Below are positions 52,191 to 61,208 of a stretch of 64,000 nucleotides of DNA, in pieces (the first letter of the stretch is position 1; each line of letters opens with the position of its first letter). The stretch lies in the NCBI GenBank assembly GCA_050246945.1, contig JBFWVC010000010.1, forward strand, positions 62,001-126,000. The letters run 5' to 3'. Below the pieces are notes generated by a model, which was not told where the DNA came from, searched no databases, and worked only from the letters and a program-made list of their open reading frames with translations. The DNA comes from JAEUMD01 sp050246945. Lineage in GTDB: Bacteria > Pseudomonadota > Alphaproteobacteria > Rhizobiales > Hyphomicrobiaceae. A program made the position numbers and the translations under genes.

Positions 52191-54218
52191 TCAGTAGAAG
52201 TAGACGCTGAGCACGTGCACGGCGAGCAGCAGCGGCAGCGGCCAGAAACCTATGAGATGCAGCCAGAAAGTTGCCGACTTGATTTGTGCGACACTAACGG
52301 GGCCATCTCTCATCTGGTGTTCGTTCGCGATTATGTACGCTGTGGCAGCGCCGCTGAGCAGGAGCAGCAGAAAGCTGGACATGAGCCAGAGATTGAGGTT
52401 GCTGCCAAGGCGCAGCCCCGAATGCGCAATGAGGGCAAATACCGCAGCCGCGCCCACGACCGCATGAACGATACGCCAGATGTCATAGTTGCCAATGCGG
52501 AGCGGACGCACGCGTTTGCGTAGCGAGAGAACCGCGGCGAGGACGGCGAAGGCGAGCAGCGTGTAGCCACTCACCTGCTTCCAGAAGCCATCAAGCCAGA
52601 GCAACTCGGGCAATCCGACGTCGCTGATCGAAGCTGACAGCGGCATTCGCGGCAGCATCGCCACTGCGGCTGCGATAACCGCGGCAAGAACCGCGGCAAT
52701 GAGCAGCGGCTTGCGTCCTGCGACCGGCTTGCTTGCCGGTGCGGCTCCGAGAAGTTCCTCGATGTGTACGCGGCACGAGCCGCATACAGTCGATGCGCCG
52801 GTGTCACGCTTTACGTCGTCGAATGTCGCCGCGCCCAGCGAAACGGCGTCTCCGATCTGGCCGCGTGTCACGCCGGTACAGTTGCATACGGTGGCGGTCC
52901 GAGGCCATTCCTTGACGCTTCCAGGTGTTTGCGCACGCCATATCCGGCCGCCGTGCCGGAATCGGTAGAGATCCCATGGGAGCAGAGCCTTGCCGGCACC
53001 GATTGCATTCTGGATGCGATTGATTTCTGGCCAGTCGCCGATCGCCATCGCTCCGACGAGGCGCGAACGCCTGAGGACAAGGCAGCGGTAGATGCCCGCG
53101 TTTGCATCTTCGAAGCTGATAGAACGGACATCGTTGCGCTGGGAGATCTGTTCGACATCACCCATGCTGAATACATCGACACCGATGACCTTGAGCTTGG
53201 TCGAGGCGACCGATCCGCCATATTCACGCGGCTTGCCTGAAATCCCGTTGGCCACCACCAGCGCCTGTTCGAAGCCGGGTCCGATCAGGCCATAGACCTG
53301 CTCGTTGAATTCTGCGCATTCGCCGGCGGCATATATGTCGGGATCAGCAGTCCGCATATGCGCATCGACTTTGATCCCGCGTCCGACGGGCAGTCCGACA
53401 TCGCGTGCCAGTTCGATGTTCGCCTTTATGCCTGTGCAAATGATTACGGTGTCGCAATCTATGCGATTGCCATCCCGCAGCGTGATGCCGGTGACGCGAT
53501 CTTCGCCGTCGATCGAAGCAACGCTGGCGTCGGTGCGTATCTTGACGCCCATCTTCTCGATGCTGCTGGCGAGAAGCCGTCCTGCAGGCTCGTCGAGCTG
53601 TCTGGGCATCAAATGCGGACTGTGTTCGACGACCCACGTCTCGATGCCGCGGTTGGCCATGCCGCGCGCCGCCTCGAGGCCCAGCAGTCCACCGCCGATG
53701 ACGACAGTACGTCGCGAACGCAGAGCGCGTGCAATCAGCTTTTCTACGTCGTCGGCATTGCGGAACGTGAAGACGCCGGTGCGCTCGTGGCCGGGTATTG
53801 GGGGAACGTGCGCACGTGATCCGGTGCAGAAGACCAGCTTGCTGTATTGAAAACTGCGCCCGGAGCTGACCACGACAGTGTGCGCATGCCTGTCAACGTC
53901 GATGACGCTCTGGTCGGAATAGAGAAGAACGCGGCCGGGGGCAGGGAACCCGAGCGGCTGCATCACTTGACCGATCTGCGCATCGCCTGCAAGCAGCGTC
54001 GAGAGCTTTACGCGATTGTAGGGCAGCCAGCGCTCGGCGTTGAGAACGACGACCTCCGCGCCAAGCCGCGAAAGTTCCTGAGCCGTGCGGATGCCAACCG
54101 GTCCTCCGCCGATGATAACGACCGGTGCACTACTGTCGGCCCTGCCCGCCGCCGTCGACGCATTCGATTCGACATCATGATCGATTGCCTCGCCTGAAAT
54201 TATCGCGTGTTGGTTCAT
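52191..54218 (-). CDS. Fusion: FAD/NAD(P) oxidoreductase, BFD-type [2Fe-2S] domain and bis-haem b membrane domain
   Basis: A 675-residue three-part protein. Residues 32-430 are a NirB/rubredoxin-reductase-like flavoprotein with FAD loop VVIIGGGPVGIRTA, NAD loop VVIGGGLLGLEAARG and the second FAD motif DIYAAGECAE. Residues 443-490 are a BFD-like [2Fe-2S] domain with Cys445, Cys447, Cys479 and Cys482. From about 505 there are five hydrophobic helices; two carry His pairs exactly 14 apart (585/599 and 654/668), the HX13H pattern of trans-membrane bis-haem b proteins. The design suggests electron flow from cytoplasmic NAD(P)H through FAD and iron-sulphur to haem b and on to the cytochrome encoded next. 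ATG at 54218 is preferred over GTG at 54224 because AGCAGG is spaced correctly. Confidence 0.9.
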   Translation of the reverse strand: MNQHAIISGEAIDHDVESNASTAAGRADSSAPVVIIGGGPVGIRTAQELSRLGAEVVVLNAERWLPYNRVKLSTLLAGDAQIGQVMQPLGFPAPGRVLLYSDQSVIDVDRHAHTVVVSSGRSFQYSKLVFCTGSRAHVPPIPGHERTGVFTFRNADDVEKLIARALRSRRTVVIGGGLLGLEAARGMANRGIETWVVEHSPHLMPRQLDEPAGRLLASSIEKMGVKIRTDASVASIDGEDRVTGITLRDGNRIDCDTVIICTGIKANIELARDVGLPVGRGIKVDAHMRTADPDIYAAGECAEFNEQVYGLIGPGFEQALVVANGISGKPREYGGSVASTKLKVIGVDVFSMGDVEQISQRNDVRSISFEDANAGIYRCLVLRRSRLVGAMAIGDWPEINRIQNAIGAGKALLPWDLYRFRHGGRIWRAQTPGSVKEWPRTATVCNCTGVTRGQIGDAVSLGAATFDDVKRDTGASTVCGSCRVHIEELLGAAPASKPVAGRKPLLIAAVLAAVIAAAVAMLPRMPLSASISDVGLPELLWLDGFWKQVSGYTLLAFAVLAAVLSLRKRVRPLRIGNYDIWRIVHAVVGAAAVFALIAHSGLRLGSNLNLWLMSSFLLLLLSGAATAYIIANEHQMRDGPVSVAQIKSATFWLHLIGFWPLPLLLAVHVLSVYFY

Positions 54219-54926
54219 CGACACCTGCTCATGCCAACCGAACGATCAGGCAACCCGCGGAGCATCTTTGCCGCTTGGCCCGATGCGAACCGCACCCCGA
54301 TGCGAACTGCACATTGTCTTTGAGGAATGATTCATGCCGCCAAACCTCCGGCTGAAGCCGCACGCGTTGCGGCGGCTCAGCGATCCCGAGTTTCAAGAAC
54401 CCGTTGCGGGTTCCAGGCGACGTTGCCCGCGTTGCTGACCCGACGATGGGCCCGCGCGGCATAAGCCACGCTTGCTGCAACGCAAGGTAAAGAGCAACTG
54501 CCGTGCCAAATCCTGGCCAAAAGTTAAGGCCATGGAATAGCGTGAAGTTTTTTTCAGACCCTGCTTGCGGCAGGCGCGGAGAGATTATGTTTTGTGCATT
54601 GCAGCGCCCGCATGCACGCATTTGCATCGCGGTACGATCGACGCGACGGCGTCAGATCGCATGGATCGGACATCAGCCTCGTATCTGATCGGTCGCAATC
54701 TCCGATGGCGACGGTGGAGGCTGCTTGGGCAATATTATAATATTTCATCGAACTTCTGGTTCAGAGCCCCGAACAAGCTTGGTCGCTGTAACGACACGAG
54801 TAACATGCATTTCAGCGTCGCCATGTCGGCAACACATTCGTGTAGATGGACTTGATCGCCGTGCGTGCCGTGTCGTGCGGCAAATTGCACTTTCTTTGGG
54901 AGGCCGAGATCCACGGAGACCGGCAC
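54219..54926. other. Divergent promoter region between the haem-protein and zinc operons
   Basis: This 708-base gap separates two operons transcribed away from each other. Frames at 54229-54688 on both strands show no family resemblance. The right half holds the palindrome listed separately. No FNR/NNR-type inverted repeat (TTGAT-N4-ATCAA) was found by eye for the haem operon. Confidence 0.5.
54731..54744. promoter_or_regulatory. Perfect palindrome resembling a Zur operator
   Basis: AATATTATAATATT is a perfect 14-base inverted repeat 183 bases before the DUF2946 start. Its centre TTATAATA matches the middle of the Zur consensus (TGTTATANTATAACA), and the genes downstream look like zinc-uptake genes. 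The outer arms do not match well, so the call is tentative. Confidence 0.4.
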
Positions 54927-55292
54927 ATGGAGACACATTGGCAGCGGCCCAGGATTGCGATCCTGATCGTGATCGGCTTGGTCGCGCAATTGCTTGTGTG
55001 GGCGACACACACGCACGCACATGCCGGACTCCAAGAATCGGCGCTGCAATGCCATTCGCAAGACAACGCAGCAGACGACCTCCCATGCGTGCCGCACGAC
55101 GAGCATGGCGGATGTGAAATCTGCGGGATCCTTGCCGGCACTGGTTTTGTCATTCTGCCGCTTCTGGTGGCACCTTTTCCGCCCAGGCGTGTCTCCGGGC
55201 AATTGCACGAACAAGCAGTCCGTCGGCTGCTGACAGCCAGGTTGCTCCTTGGCTATCGCTCGCGTGCACCCCCTGTGCGTCTTGCCCGCTAA
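54927..55292 (+). CDS. DUF2946-family small membrane protein
   Basis: A 121-residue protein with an N-terminal hydrophobic segment (about 11-25), a His-rich stretch (THTHAHAG), a conserved CEICGILAG motif leading into a second hydrophobic segment, and an ending RAPPVR. This matches DUF2946 proteins, usually found beside copper or zinc transport genes. The His and Cys residues could bind metal. METHWQRP was chosen as start. First gene of the zinc-type operon. Confidence 0.8.
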   Translation: METHWQRPRIAILIVIGLVAQLLVWATHTHAHAGLQESALQCHSQDNAADDLPCVPHDEHGGCEICGILAGTGFVILPLLVAPFPPRRVSGQLHEQAVRRLLTARLLLGYRSRAPPVRLAR

Positions 55293-55420
55293 TGCCGCCG
55301 GGCCTTAGCGCAACAGGCACAGGCGGCGTCTTCTCCAACTGCACCGAATTGAAATTGTCGCGGGCCAGGCGTTGCGTGAGACCACACGCCCTGTGCCTCG
55401 GTCTTCCATTGAGGAGCAAC

Positions 55421-56050
55421 ATGAAAAGAAACATCATTTGTGCCGGCGCAGCCATCTCAATTCTGACTTTCCTGCAAGCCGCTCAGGCCGAGCAACGTCA
55501 GCTCGGTCCGCATGAGCACGGGCACGGCAACCTCAATATTGCTATTGAAGGCAGCAGCGTGCAGATGGAACTCGATGTCCCCGGTTCAGATGTTGTCGGC
55601 TTCGAGCACGAGGCGACGACACCTGAGCAGAAGGCGCAGATCAAGGACGCCGAAGCACGACTGAAGGATGCGCTGAAACAGTTCGTGATGCCGGCTGCGG
55701 CGGCGTGCAAATTGGCCAAGGCCGAAGTCGAGGTTGAGGTCGGAGCCAAGCATGAGAATGAACACGGGGATGACAACAAGGCGCACCAGGAGCATGGGCA
55801 CGAAAAGAGCGAGCACAAAGACGAGCACGATGAAGGTGTGCATGACGGCGGAGCCCGCCATAGAGAATTCAAAGCGACCTACACACTTGACTGTGCCAGT
55901 CCCGGGCAGATCAAGTCGGTTCACTTCGCCTATTTCAAGTCGTTCCCCAAAGCGCGGTCGCTGTCTGTGAAAATCGTCAGTGAAAAACAGCAGGGCAGTT
56001 ACGAAGTGACCACGGAAAAGCCCGACCTCGATCTGACCGGGAGCATGTGA
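55421..56050 (+). CDS. zrgA: ZrgA-family (DUF2796) periplasmic zinc-binding protein
   Basis: A 209-residue secreted protein. Signal peptide ends near QAAQAE. The mature start has the family hallmark LGPHEHGHGNLNIAIEG. The middle is a low-complexity His/Glu/Asp-rich stretch (about 110-150) typical of zinc-binding loops, followed by conserved YTLDCASPGQIKSVHFAYFKSFP. GAGGAG precedes the ATG. It probably delivers or buffers zinc for the ABC transporter encoded next; the stop overlaps that gene's GTG start. Confidence 0.9.
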   Translation: MKRNIICAGAAISILTFLQAAQAEQRQLGPHEHGHGNLNIAIEGSSVQMELDVPGSDVVGFEHEATTPEQKAQIKDAEARLKDALKQFVMPAAAACKLAKAEVEVEVGAKHENEHGDDNKAHQEHGHEKSEHKDEHDEGVHDGGARHREFKATYTLDCASPGQIKSVHFAYFKSFPKARSLSVKIVSEKQQGSYEVTTEKPDLDLTGSM

Positions 56051-56811
56051 GAACCGTGCTCAAAGACTCAATCGAGACAATCGAGGCGGGTGCCGTGCAG
56101 GCGCCCGCGCCGGTCGTTGAAATCTCAGGCGCCCGGTTCACATGGCCAGGCGCCAAAGGCTTCACGTTGACGATCGATGCATTCTCGCTGCCGCGGCGCG
56201 AGCGAATTCTGCTGATTGGACCATCGGGCAGCGGCAAGTCGACGTTTCTCAGCCTCCTCGCCGGTATCAACGTGCCGTCGGAAGGGAAGATTTCGATTCT
56301 CGGCACCGACATAGCACGACTGGGAAGCGCTGCACGCGATCATTTCCGCGCCGAGCACATCGGAATCATCTTCCAGATGTTCAACCTGCTGCCCTATGGC
56401 TCCGTCATCGACAATGTCGTCCTGCCGCTCAGTTTCGCCAGGCAACGACGCCGGCGTGTCGAGCGCACGGGCCAGGAACCCGAGGCGCGACGCCTCCTGC
56501 AGAGCCTCGGCCTTAGTCCTGGAGACTACGAGGGCACGGCAGCTGCCAGTCTTAGCGTCGGACAGCAGCAGCGGGTTGCGTGCGCCAGGGCACTGATTGG
56601 ACGGCCCGAGCTGATTATCGCGGATGAGCCCACGTCTTCGCTCGACCGCGATTCGCAGTTGGCATTCCTCGATCTGCTGTTCGCGGAGGTCGAACACGAG
56701 GGCGGCACCCTCATCATGGTCAGCCACGACCACAGTCTCGCGCCCCGTTTCGACCGGGCCGTCAGGCTTGATGAGATCTCGCGGACAAGCCGCAACGGAG
56801 GCACGCCATGA
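56047..56811 (+). CDS. ABC transporter ATP-binding protein (LolD/MacB type) of the Zrg-like operon
   Basis: Cytoplasmic ATPase of 254 residues. Walker A is GPSGSGKS (58-65), the Q-loop is IIFQMFNLLPYGSV, the signature is LSVGQQQR and Walker B is LIIADEPTSSLD, with the switch His in MVSHDH. It belongs to the LolD/MacB/FtsE group, which work with FtsX-like permeases rather than importers with binding-protein-dependent channels. GTG start and ATGA overlap with the next gene show tight coupling. Confidence 0.92.
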   Translation: MRTVLKDSIETIEAGAVQAPAPVVEISGARFTWPGAKGFTLTIDAFSLPRRERILLIGPSGSGKSTFLSLLAGINVPSEGKISILGTDIARLGSAARDHFRAEHIGIIFQMFNLLPYGSVIDNVVLPLSFARQRRRRVERTGQEPEARRLLQSLGLSPGDYEGTAAASLSVGQQQRVACARALIGRPELIIADEPTSSLDRDSQLAFLDLLFAEVEHEGGTLIMVSHDHSLAPRFDRAVRLDEISRTSRNGGTP

Positions 56812-58067
56812 TCGTCGCCCGCCTCGCCACCCAGTCTTTGCGCAATCGCTCCCTCACCGCTGCGCTGACAATGCTCGCAATCGCCTTGAGCGTCCTGCTG
56901 TTTCTCGGCGTTGACAAGGTCCGCACCGGCGCGCGCCAGAGCTTTGCAGACACCATCTCGGGCACAGACCTGATCGTCGGCGCCCGCACCGGCGCCATAC
57001 AACTCCTGCTCTATTCTGTCTTCCGCATCGGCAACGCCACAAACAACATCACGTGGCAGAGCTATTCCGACATAGCTTCGCGCTCCGACGTCGCGTGGAG
57101 CGTGCCATTGTCGCTCGGGGACAGTCACCGCGGCTTTCGCGTACTCGGCACGACGCCGGCCTATTTCGAGCACTACAAGTATCGCCACGGCCAGTCGCTT
57201 GCCTTTTCCCAAGGCGCGCCGTTCAAGGATCTCTACGACGTCGTATTGGGCGCCGACGTCGCGCGAGAACTGGGCTACAAGATCACTGACAAGGTCGTCA
57301 TCGCGCACGGCACGGGCCGCATTTCTTTCATCGAGCATGCCGACAAGCCGTTCCGCGTCGCAGGAATCCTCAAGAAGACGGGCACGCCGGTCGATCGCAC
57401 GCTCCACGTCAGTCTTCAGGCGATCGAGGCGATCCATGTCGACTGGAAGAACGGCATGCCGGTTCCAGGGCAGACGGCTTCCGCCGAGGACGCAAGCAGG
57501 CTCGACCTGACGCCGACCGCAATTACAGCCGCGCTCATCGGTCTCAAATCGAAGCTTGCCACGTTCAGAATGCAGCGGCAGATCAACGAGTACGCAGAGG
57601 AGCCGCTGTCGGCGATCATTCCTGGTGCCACATTGCAGGAGCTGTGGGGGCTCGTGGGAACAGCTGAAACCGCGCTCTCCATCGTCTCGGCCATGGTGAT
57701 CGCGACCGCCCTGCTCGGTATGGTGACGTCGATCCTGACAACGCTGAACGAGCGCCGCCGCGAGATGGCAATCCTGCGCTCGGTCGGAGCCCGCCCCGCC
57801 ACGATCCTTGGGCTGCTGACAACGGAAGCAGTTGTCCTGACACTGCTGGGCATTGTTCTCGGCGTGCTGTTGTTCTACGTAGCCCTGGCGGTTCTGCAGC
57901 CTGTGATCGATCGGCATTACGGCCTGCAATTGAGCATTGCCCCGCTGCCACCCGACCAATGGCTGACGCTTGGCGCCATCCTGCTCGCCGGATTGCTTGC
58001 CGGCCTCATTCCGGCTCTTCGCGCCTATCGCCTGTCGGTGGCCGACGGCATGACCGTCAGAACCTAG
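56808..58067 (+). CDS. FtsX/MacB-like ABC transporter permease of the Zrg-like operon
   Basis: A 419-residue permease with one N-terminal helix (about 13-33), a large periplasmic domain (about 40-285) and three C-terminal helices. The FtsX-type signature is ILTTLNERRREMAILRSVGARPATILGLL (in two parts). It pairs with the ATPase just upstream. In ZrgA-type operons this pair is thought to act in zinc homeostasis; a mechanotransmission role rather than direct transport is possible for this class. Confidence 0.92.
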   Translation: MIVARLATQSLRNRSLTAALTMLAIALSVLLFLGVDKVRTGARQSFADTISGTDLIVGARTGAIQLLLYSVFRIGNATNNITWQSYSDIASRSDVAWSVPLSLGDSHRGFRVLGTTPAYFEHYKYRHGQSLAFSQGAPFKDLYDVVLGADVARELGYKITDKVVIAHGTGRISFIEHADKPFRVAGILKKTGTPVDRTLHVSLQAIEAIHVDWKNGMPVPGQTASAEDASRLDLTPTAITAALIGLKSKLATFRMQRQINEYAEEPLSAIIPGATLQELWGLVGTAETALSIVSAMVIATALLGMVTSILTTLNERRREMAILRSVGARPATILGLLTTEAVVLTLLGIVLGVLLFYVALAVLQPVIDRHYGLQLSIAPLPPDQWLTLGAILLAGLLAGLIPALRAYRLSVADGMTVRT

Positions 58068-58076
58068 GAAAATGTC

Positions 58077-58646
58077 ATGAATCGCTTGATGACGATGACC
58101 GTTGCAGCGCTTGCCGTTGTCGCCGCTGCCTTGCAATTCGAGCGGCCATCCGCCGCCGACTCGCCCGTGGTGGAGCTCAAGTGGGCCGACCTCGTGCCGA
58201 AGAACATGCCCACGGTGCTGCCGAACAAGACATTCTTCGCTGGGTCGACCAGGTCCGAAGGGGGCGAGCCGCCACCGCCGCCACTACGCGAGGGAAAGTT
58301 CATGTCGACAAAGCGCCGTCAACCGGGTGTGGACCAGCCACCCGCAATCGTGACCGAGCTCAACGGCAAGCAGGTGCATATCGGCGGCTACATCGTACCG
58401 CTGGATTTCGAAGCGACGACGATCAAGGAATTCCTGCTGGTTCCCTTCGTTGGGGCATGCATTCACGTCCCGCCGCCGCCGGCCAACCAGATCATTTATG
58501 TCAAAGCGCAAAAGGGAATCGAAGTGAGCGGCTCGTTCGAGCCGGTCAACGTGGTCGGAACATTGAAGGCTGAAACGGCATTTACGGGTTTGGCCGATGC
58601 GGGATACACGCTGGAAGCTGGCAGCGTGGAAATCATCAAGAATTAG
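58077..58646 (+). CDS. DUF3299-family periplasmic protein
   Basis: A 189-residue secreted protein, last gene of the zinc-type operon, nine bases after the permease stop. Signal peptide at about 1-27. The DUF3299 hallmark is seen in VHIGGYIVPLDFE followed by FLLVPFVGACIHVPPPPANQ. A Pro-rich loop lies at about 62-72. DUF3299 proteins recur next to ZrgA and MacB-like transporters; the biochemical role is unknown. Confidence 0.9.
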   Translation: MNRLMTMTVAALAVVAAALQFERPSAADSPVVELKWADLVPKNMPTVLPNKTFFAGSTRSEGGEPPPPPLREGKFMSTKRRQPGVDQPPAIVTELNGKQVHIGGYIVPLDFEATTIKEFLLVPFVGACIHVPPPPANQIIYVKAQKGIEVSGSFEPVNVVGTLKAETAFTGLADAGYTLEAGSVEIIKN

Positions 58647-58672
58647 TGCGTTCCATGACGCGCTTGTCGAAC

Positions 58673-58694
58673 CGCCCCGGGTTTGCCCGGGGCG
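58673..58694 (+). terminator. Hairpin after the zinc-type operon
   Basis: CGCCCCGGG (58673-58681) and CCCGGGGCG (58686-58694) form a perfect nine-pair stem with loop TTTG, 27 bases after the DUF3299 stop. No T-tract follows, so termination is probable but not certain. Confidence 0.6.
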
Positions 58695-59078
58695 CTCACG
58701 CCTTTGCGGGGGCAAGACGACTCGACCGCTGCGCCGAAGATCGGCGCTGCAAGGGGGCGGATGAACTCTGCGCCGATCGCGGATAGGCGGTTTGCATCGC
58801 AACAAAGTCGGCTCCGCGAAACCGGTAGCAGAGCACTCGCGAAACGGTTTGGTTGCGTCGCACTGCTGAAACAAGCGAAGAATCCCCTTCGAGGCACGAG
58901 CCACGTACGAATTTCGCCACCGTTTTGGGTGATGCTGGAAGTCATCCGATACGGTAGCTTCAGCGCCATCTTACTCGATTTCCTGTTGCGTCCTTTGCCG
59001 TCCGACCGATCATTCCAGAATGCGCGTGCCCGTGTAGCTTGCCTGCTTTCAATTGAAGCATTGCGAAAGGTCGCTTTC
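58695..59078. other. Intergenic stretch, nothing recognised
   Basis: A 384-base gap before the DUF1488 gene. A plus frame is open through it into that gene, but its residues look random, and minus frames are equally uninformative. It likely holds the promoter of the DUF1488 gene. Confidence 0.45.
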
Positions 59079-59351
59079 ATGCCGCTCATCCCGTCTGCCA
59101 CGCCCGCCAAGTCCGACAAGCAGATCAGTGCCGTGCGATTTGTGATGAAGGACGGCGCCAGACCAATTCCTATCCTGATCTGCTACACGGCGTTGGAACG
59201 CTTTGGATCGACGGCGGGCTGCTGCAAAAGCTCATTCGACGTTTTCAAGCGGAACCGCAAATTGTTCGAGCGCGTCGCGCTCCACAAGTATCGGCAAGGC
59301 AATCTGGAGCGTGATGGCACCATCTTCATCCGACCAGCAGATGTAGGGTAG
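59079..59351 (+). CDS. DUF1488-family small protein
   Basis: A 90-residue protein starting MPLIPSATPAKS. The pattern VRFVMKDGARPIPILICYTALERFG, then FKRNRKLFERVALHKYRQG and DGTIFIRPAD matches DUF1488, a small widespread proteobacterial family of unknown function. GAAAGG lies about nine bases before the ATG. The open frame further upstream is not part of the gene. Confidence 0.75.
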   Translation: MPLIPSATPAKSDKQISAVRFVMKDGARPIPILICYTALERFGSTAGCCKSSFDVFKRNRKLFERVALHKYRQGNLERDGTIFIRPADVG

Positions 59352-59653
59352 CCAAACGGCAACAATCACGCGCTGAAACAATCAATCAGCATTTGTTACG
59401 TTGCAGCGCGTTGATTGCTACGCAGTTGCGAGATATCATTTGTTTCGGCGTCGGGGATGCGCTTCGCGTGCAGCGGCAAGTGCCGCCGGAAGCGGTGACG
59501 CCGGAGGTGATTTATCAAATCTGCAGAGTTGGCAACGGCCGCAAAGGCCGGGTACGCGCACGTGTTTGCGTTGCTCGTAGGTGCAGATGCGTGTCATCTC
59601 GAATTGGGGACCTCGCAGGCGTCTATGTCTGCGCCAACGGGACGGAGGGGACT

Positions 59654-59740
59654 ATGCTCAACTTCCTACGTTCGACGGCAATCCTGGCAATGGGAACCAC
59701 GGTGATTGCTGCTGGAATTGTTGTGCTCGTGCACGGTTAA
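59654..59740 (+). CDS. 28-residue single-helix membrane peptide
   Basis: A very small ORF preceded by GGAGGGG three bases before the ATG. The product, starting MLNFLRSTAILAMG, is one hydrophobic helix flanked by an Arg and a His. It is followed 12 bases later by a hairpin. The strong ribosome site, hydrophobicity and 3' hairpin support translation, but comparison across genomes is needed to exclude chance. Confidence 0.5.
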   Translation: MLNFLRSTAILAMGTTVIAAGIVVLVHG

Positions 59741-59752
59741 CACTCGCAGCGA

Positions 59753-59780
59753 GGGGGCGGTCCGCAAGGCTCACGCCCCC
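59753..59780 (+). terminator. Hairpin after the small membrane peptide
   Basis: GGGGGCG (59753-59759) pairs with CGCCCCC (59774-59780) around a 14-base loop. No T-tract; weak support as a terminator. Confidence 0.4.
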
Positions 59781-59948
59781 ATGGGGCGGTACCGTGCTCG
59801 CAATATCGAGCAAATACGATTGAGCTCGAATGGCTATAGCCTCGCGCTGTTACACATATTCGCCGATCGTTCGCGAGCCGACAGATCGGGGCAAAGTGCT
59901 CGTGTAAGGTGCTGATCAAATGCCCGGCAGCATCGCCTCACGCGCGCT

Positions 59949-61208
59949 TTATGATTCGCTCGCCTCAAGAAGCCAGGGCCCGAGTTCTGCAACGTCGGTC
60001 TGACCGCACAGTCCCATCGTGAGATCGAGTTCCGCGGCGAGGTTGCGGACCAGGGCCCGAACACCATCCTCCCCCGCAATGGCCATCGCATAAACGTAGG
60101 GTCGGGCGATCAGGACTGCCCGCGCTCCGAGGCAGAGTGCCTTTATGATGTCAGTGCCCGTTCTGATGCCGCTGTCGAACAAAATTGGAATTCGTCCGCC
60201 CACCGCCCGCGCGATCGGCGGCAAGGCATCGAGTGCGCCAATCGCTCCGTCGACCTGGCGTCCGCCGTGGTTGGACACGATGAGCCCGTCGCATCCGATC
60301 TCCACGGCTCTGCGCGCATCATCAGGATGGAGAACGCCTTTGACGATGACTGGCAGAGAGGTTCGCTTCTTGATCGCGGCGAGATAGTCCCATGACAGCG
60401 CTGGGTTCGAATATTTCAAGAGAAATTTGTGGATCTCCCCGACCGTCTGGCTCCAGGACGAGACGGCGGCAGCAGGGCCCAGTGGCCAATGCATGAGCAG
60501 TTCGACGGCACCGATCAGTGAAGCCAGCGAACGCTTCGGACGTTCCGACACCGAAGCGGTGATGGCTCGAAAGACCGGATCGCTCACATAATTTGCGATC
60601 CCTCGTCCACGCGCGAACGGTACGTAGCCGCGTTCCAGATCTTGCGGACGCCAACCGAGTTCTGTCGTGTCGACGGTGACGACGAGCGCTTCGTAGCCGG
60701 CGGCTTCGGCGCGGCGCGCCAGCGAATAGGTCACCTCGATTTCCGACGAACAGTAAAGCTGAAACCAGCGCCGTCCGAGGCCGCCGCGCTGAGCGATCTC
60801 CTCCATCGTCACGCTCGATTGGCACGAGGCAACGAGGCAGATACCCTCCGCGCTCGCCGCCCGTGCTGCGGCGAGGTCGCCGTTGCGGCGGGCCAGATCG
60901 AGTACGCCAATTGGGCCGAGCAGGAAAGGAAGCTCGTGACGCTGCCCGAAGATCTCGACGTCGAGTTTGCGTTCTTCGCTGCCCGCGAGGATCCGCGGCG
61001 TTATTCTGAAACGATCGAACGCCGCTCGGTTGGCGGCCATCGTTCGCTCCGAGCCGGCACCCCCCGCCACGTATCCGCGAGCCTTCGCACTCAGGCGCCT
61101 AAGACCGGCAGCTTCGAGCCGACCGGCCTCGACCGGAACGAGGCGTTCTGCCCGCGCCAGCCCCCCCGAATAGATCTCTGCCTGTCGCCGCTTGCCGAGG
61201 CTCTTCAT
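59949..61208 (-). CDS. FMN-dependent alpha-hydroxy-acid dehydrogenase (LldD/mandelate dehydrogenase-like)
   Basis: Oxidises an alpha-hydroxy acid such as L-lactate to the keto acid. The 419-residue TIM barrel shows FLLGPIGVLDLARR, FQLYCSSE, the FMN-contacting Lys in LPVIVKGVLHPDDA, the catalytic His and Arg in SNHGGRQVDG, and the phosphate site DSGIRTGTDIIKAL followed by ARAVLIARPYVY. MKSLGKRRQAEIYSGG was chosen as start. It stands alone, with no visible lactate regulator or permease; the natural substrate is not certain. Confidence 0.92.
   Translation of the reverse strand: MKSLGKRRQAEIYSGGLARAERLVPVEAGRLEAAGLRRLSAKARGYVAGGAGSERTMAANRAAFDRFRITPRILAGSEERKLDVEIFGQRHELPFLLGPIGVLDLARRNGDLAAARAASAEGICLVASCQSSVTMEEIAQRGGLGRRWFQLYCSSEIEVTYSLARRAEAAGYEALVVTVDTTELGWRPQDLERGYVPFARGRGIANYVSDPVFRAITASVSERPKRSLASLIGAVELLMHWPLGPAAAVSSWSQTVGEIHKFLLKYSNPALSWDYLAAIKKRTSLPVIVKGVLHPDDARRAVEIGCDGLIVSNHGGRQVDGAIGALDALPPIARAVGGRIPILFDSGIRTGTDIIKALCLGARAVLIARPYVYAMAIAGEDGVRALVRNLAAELDLTMGLCGQTDVAELGPWLLEASES

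Noticed and set aside
56526..58136. A 536-codon minus-strand frame opposite the ABC genes
   Set aside because: It mirrors two overlapping, well-supported transporter genes and has no motif of its own.
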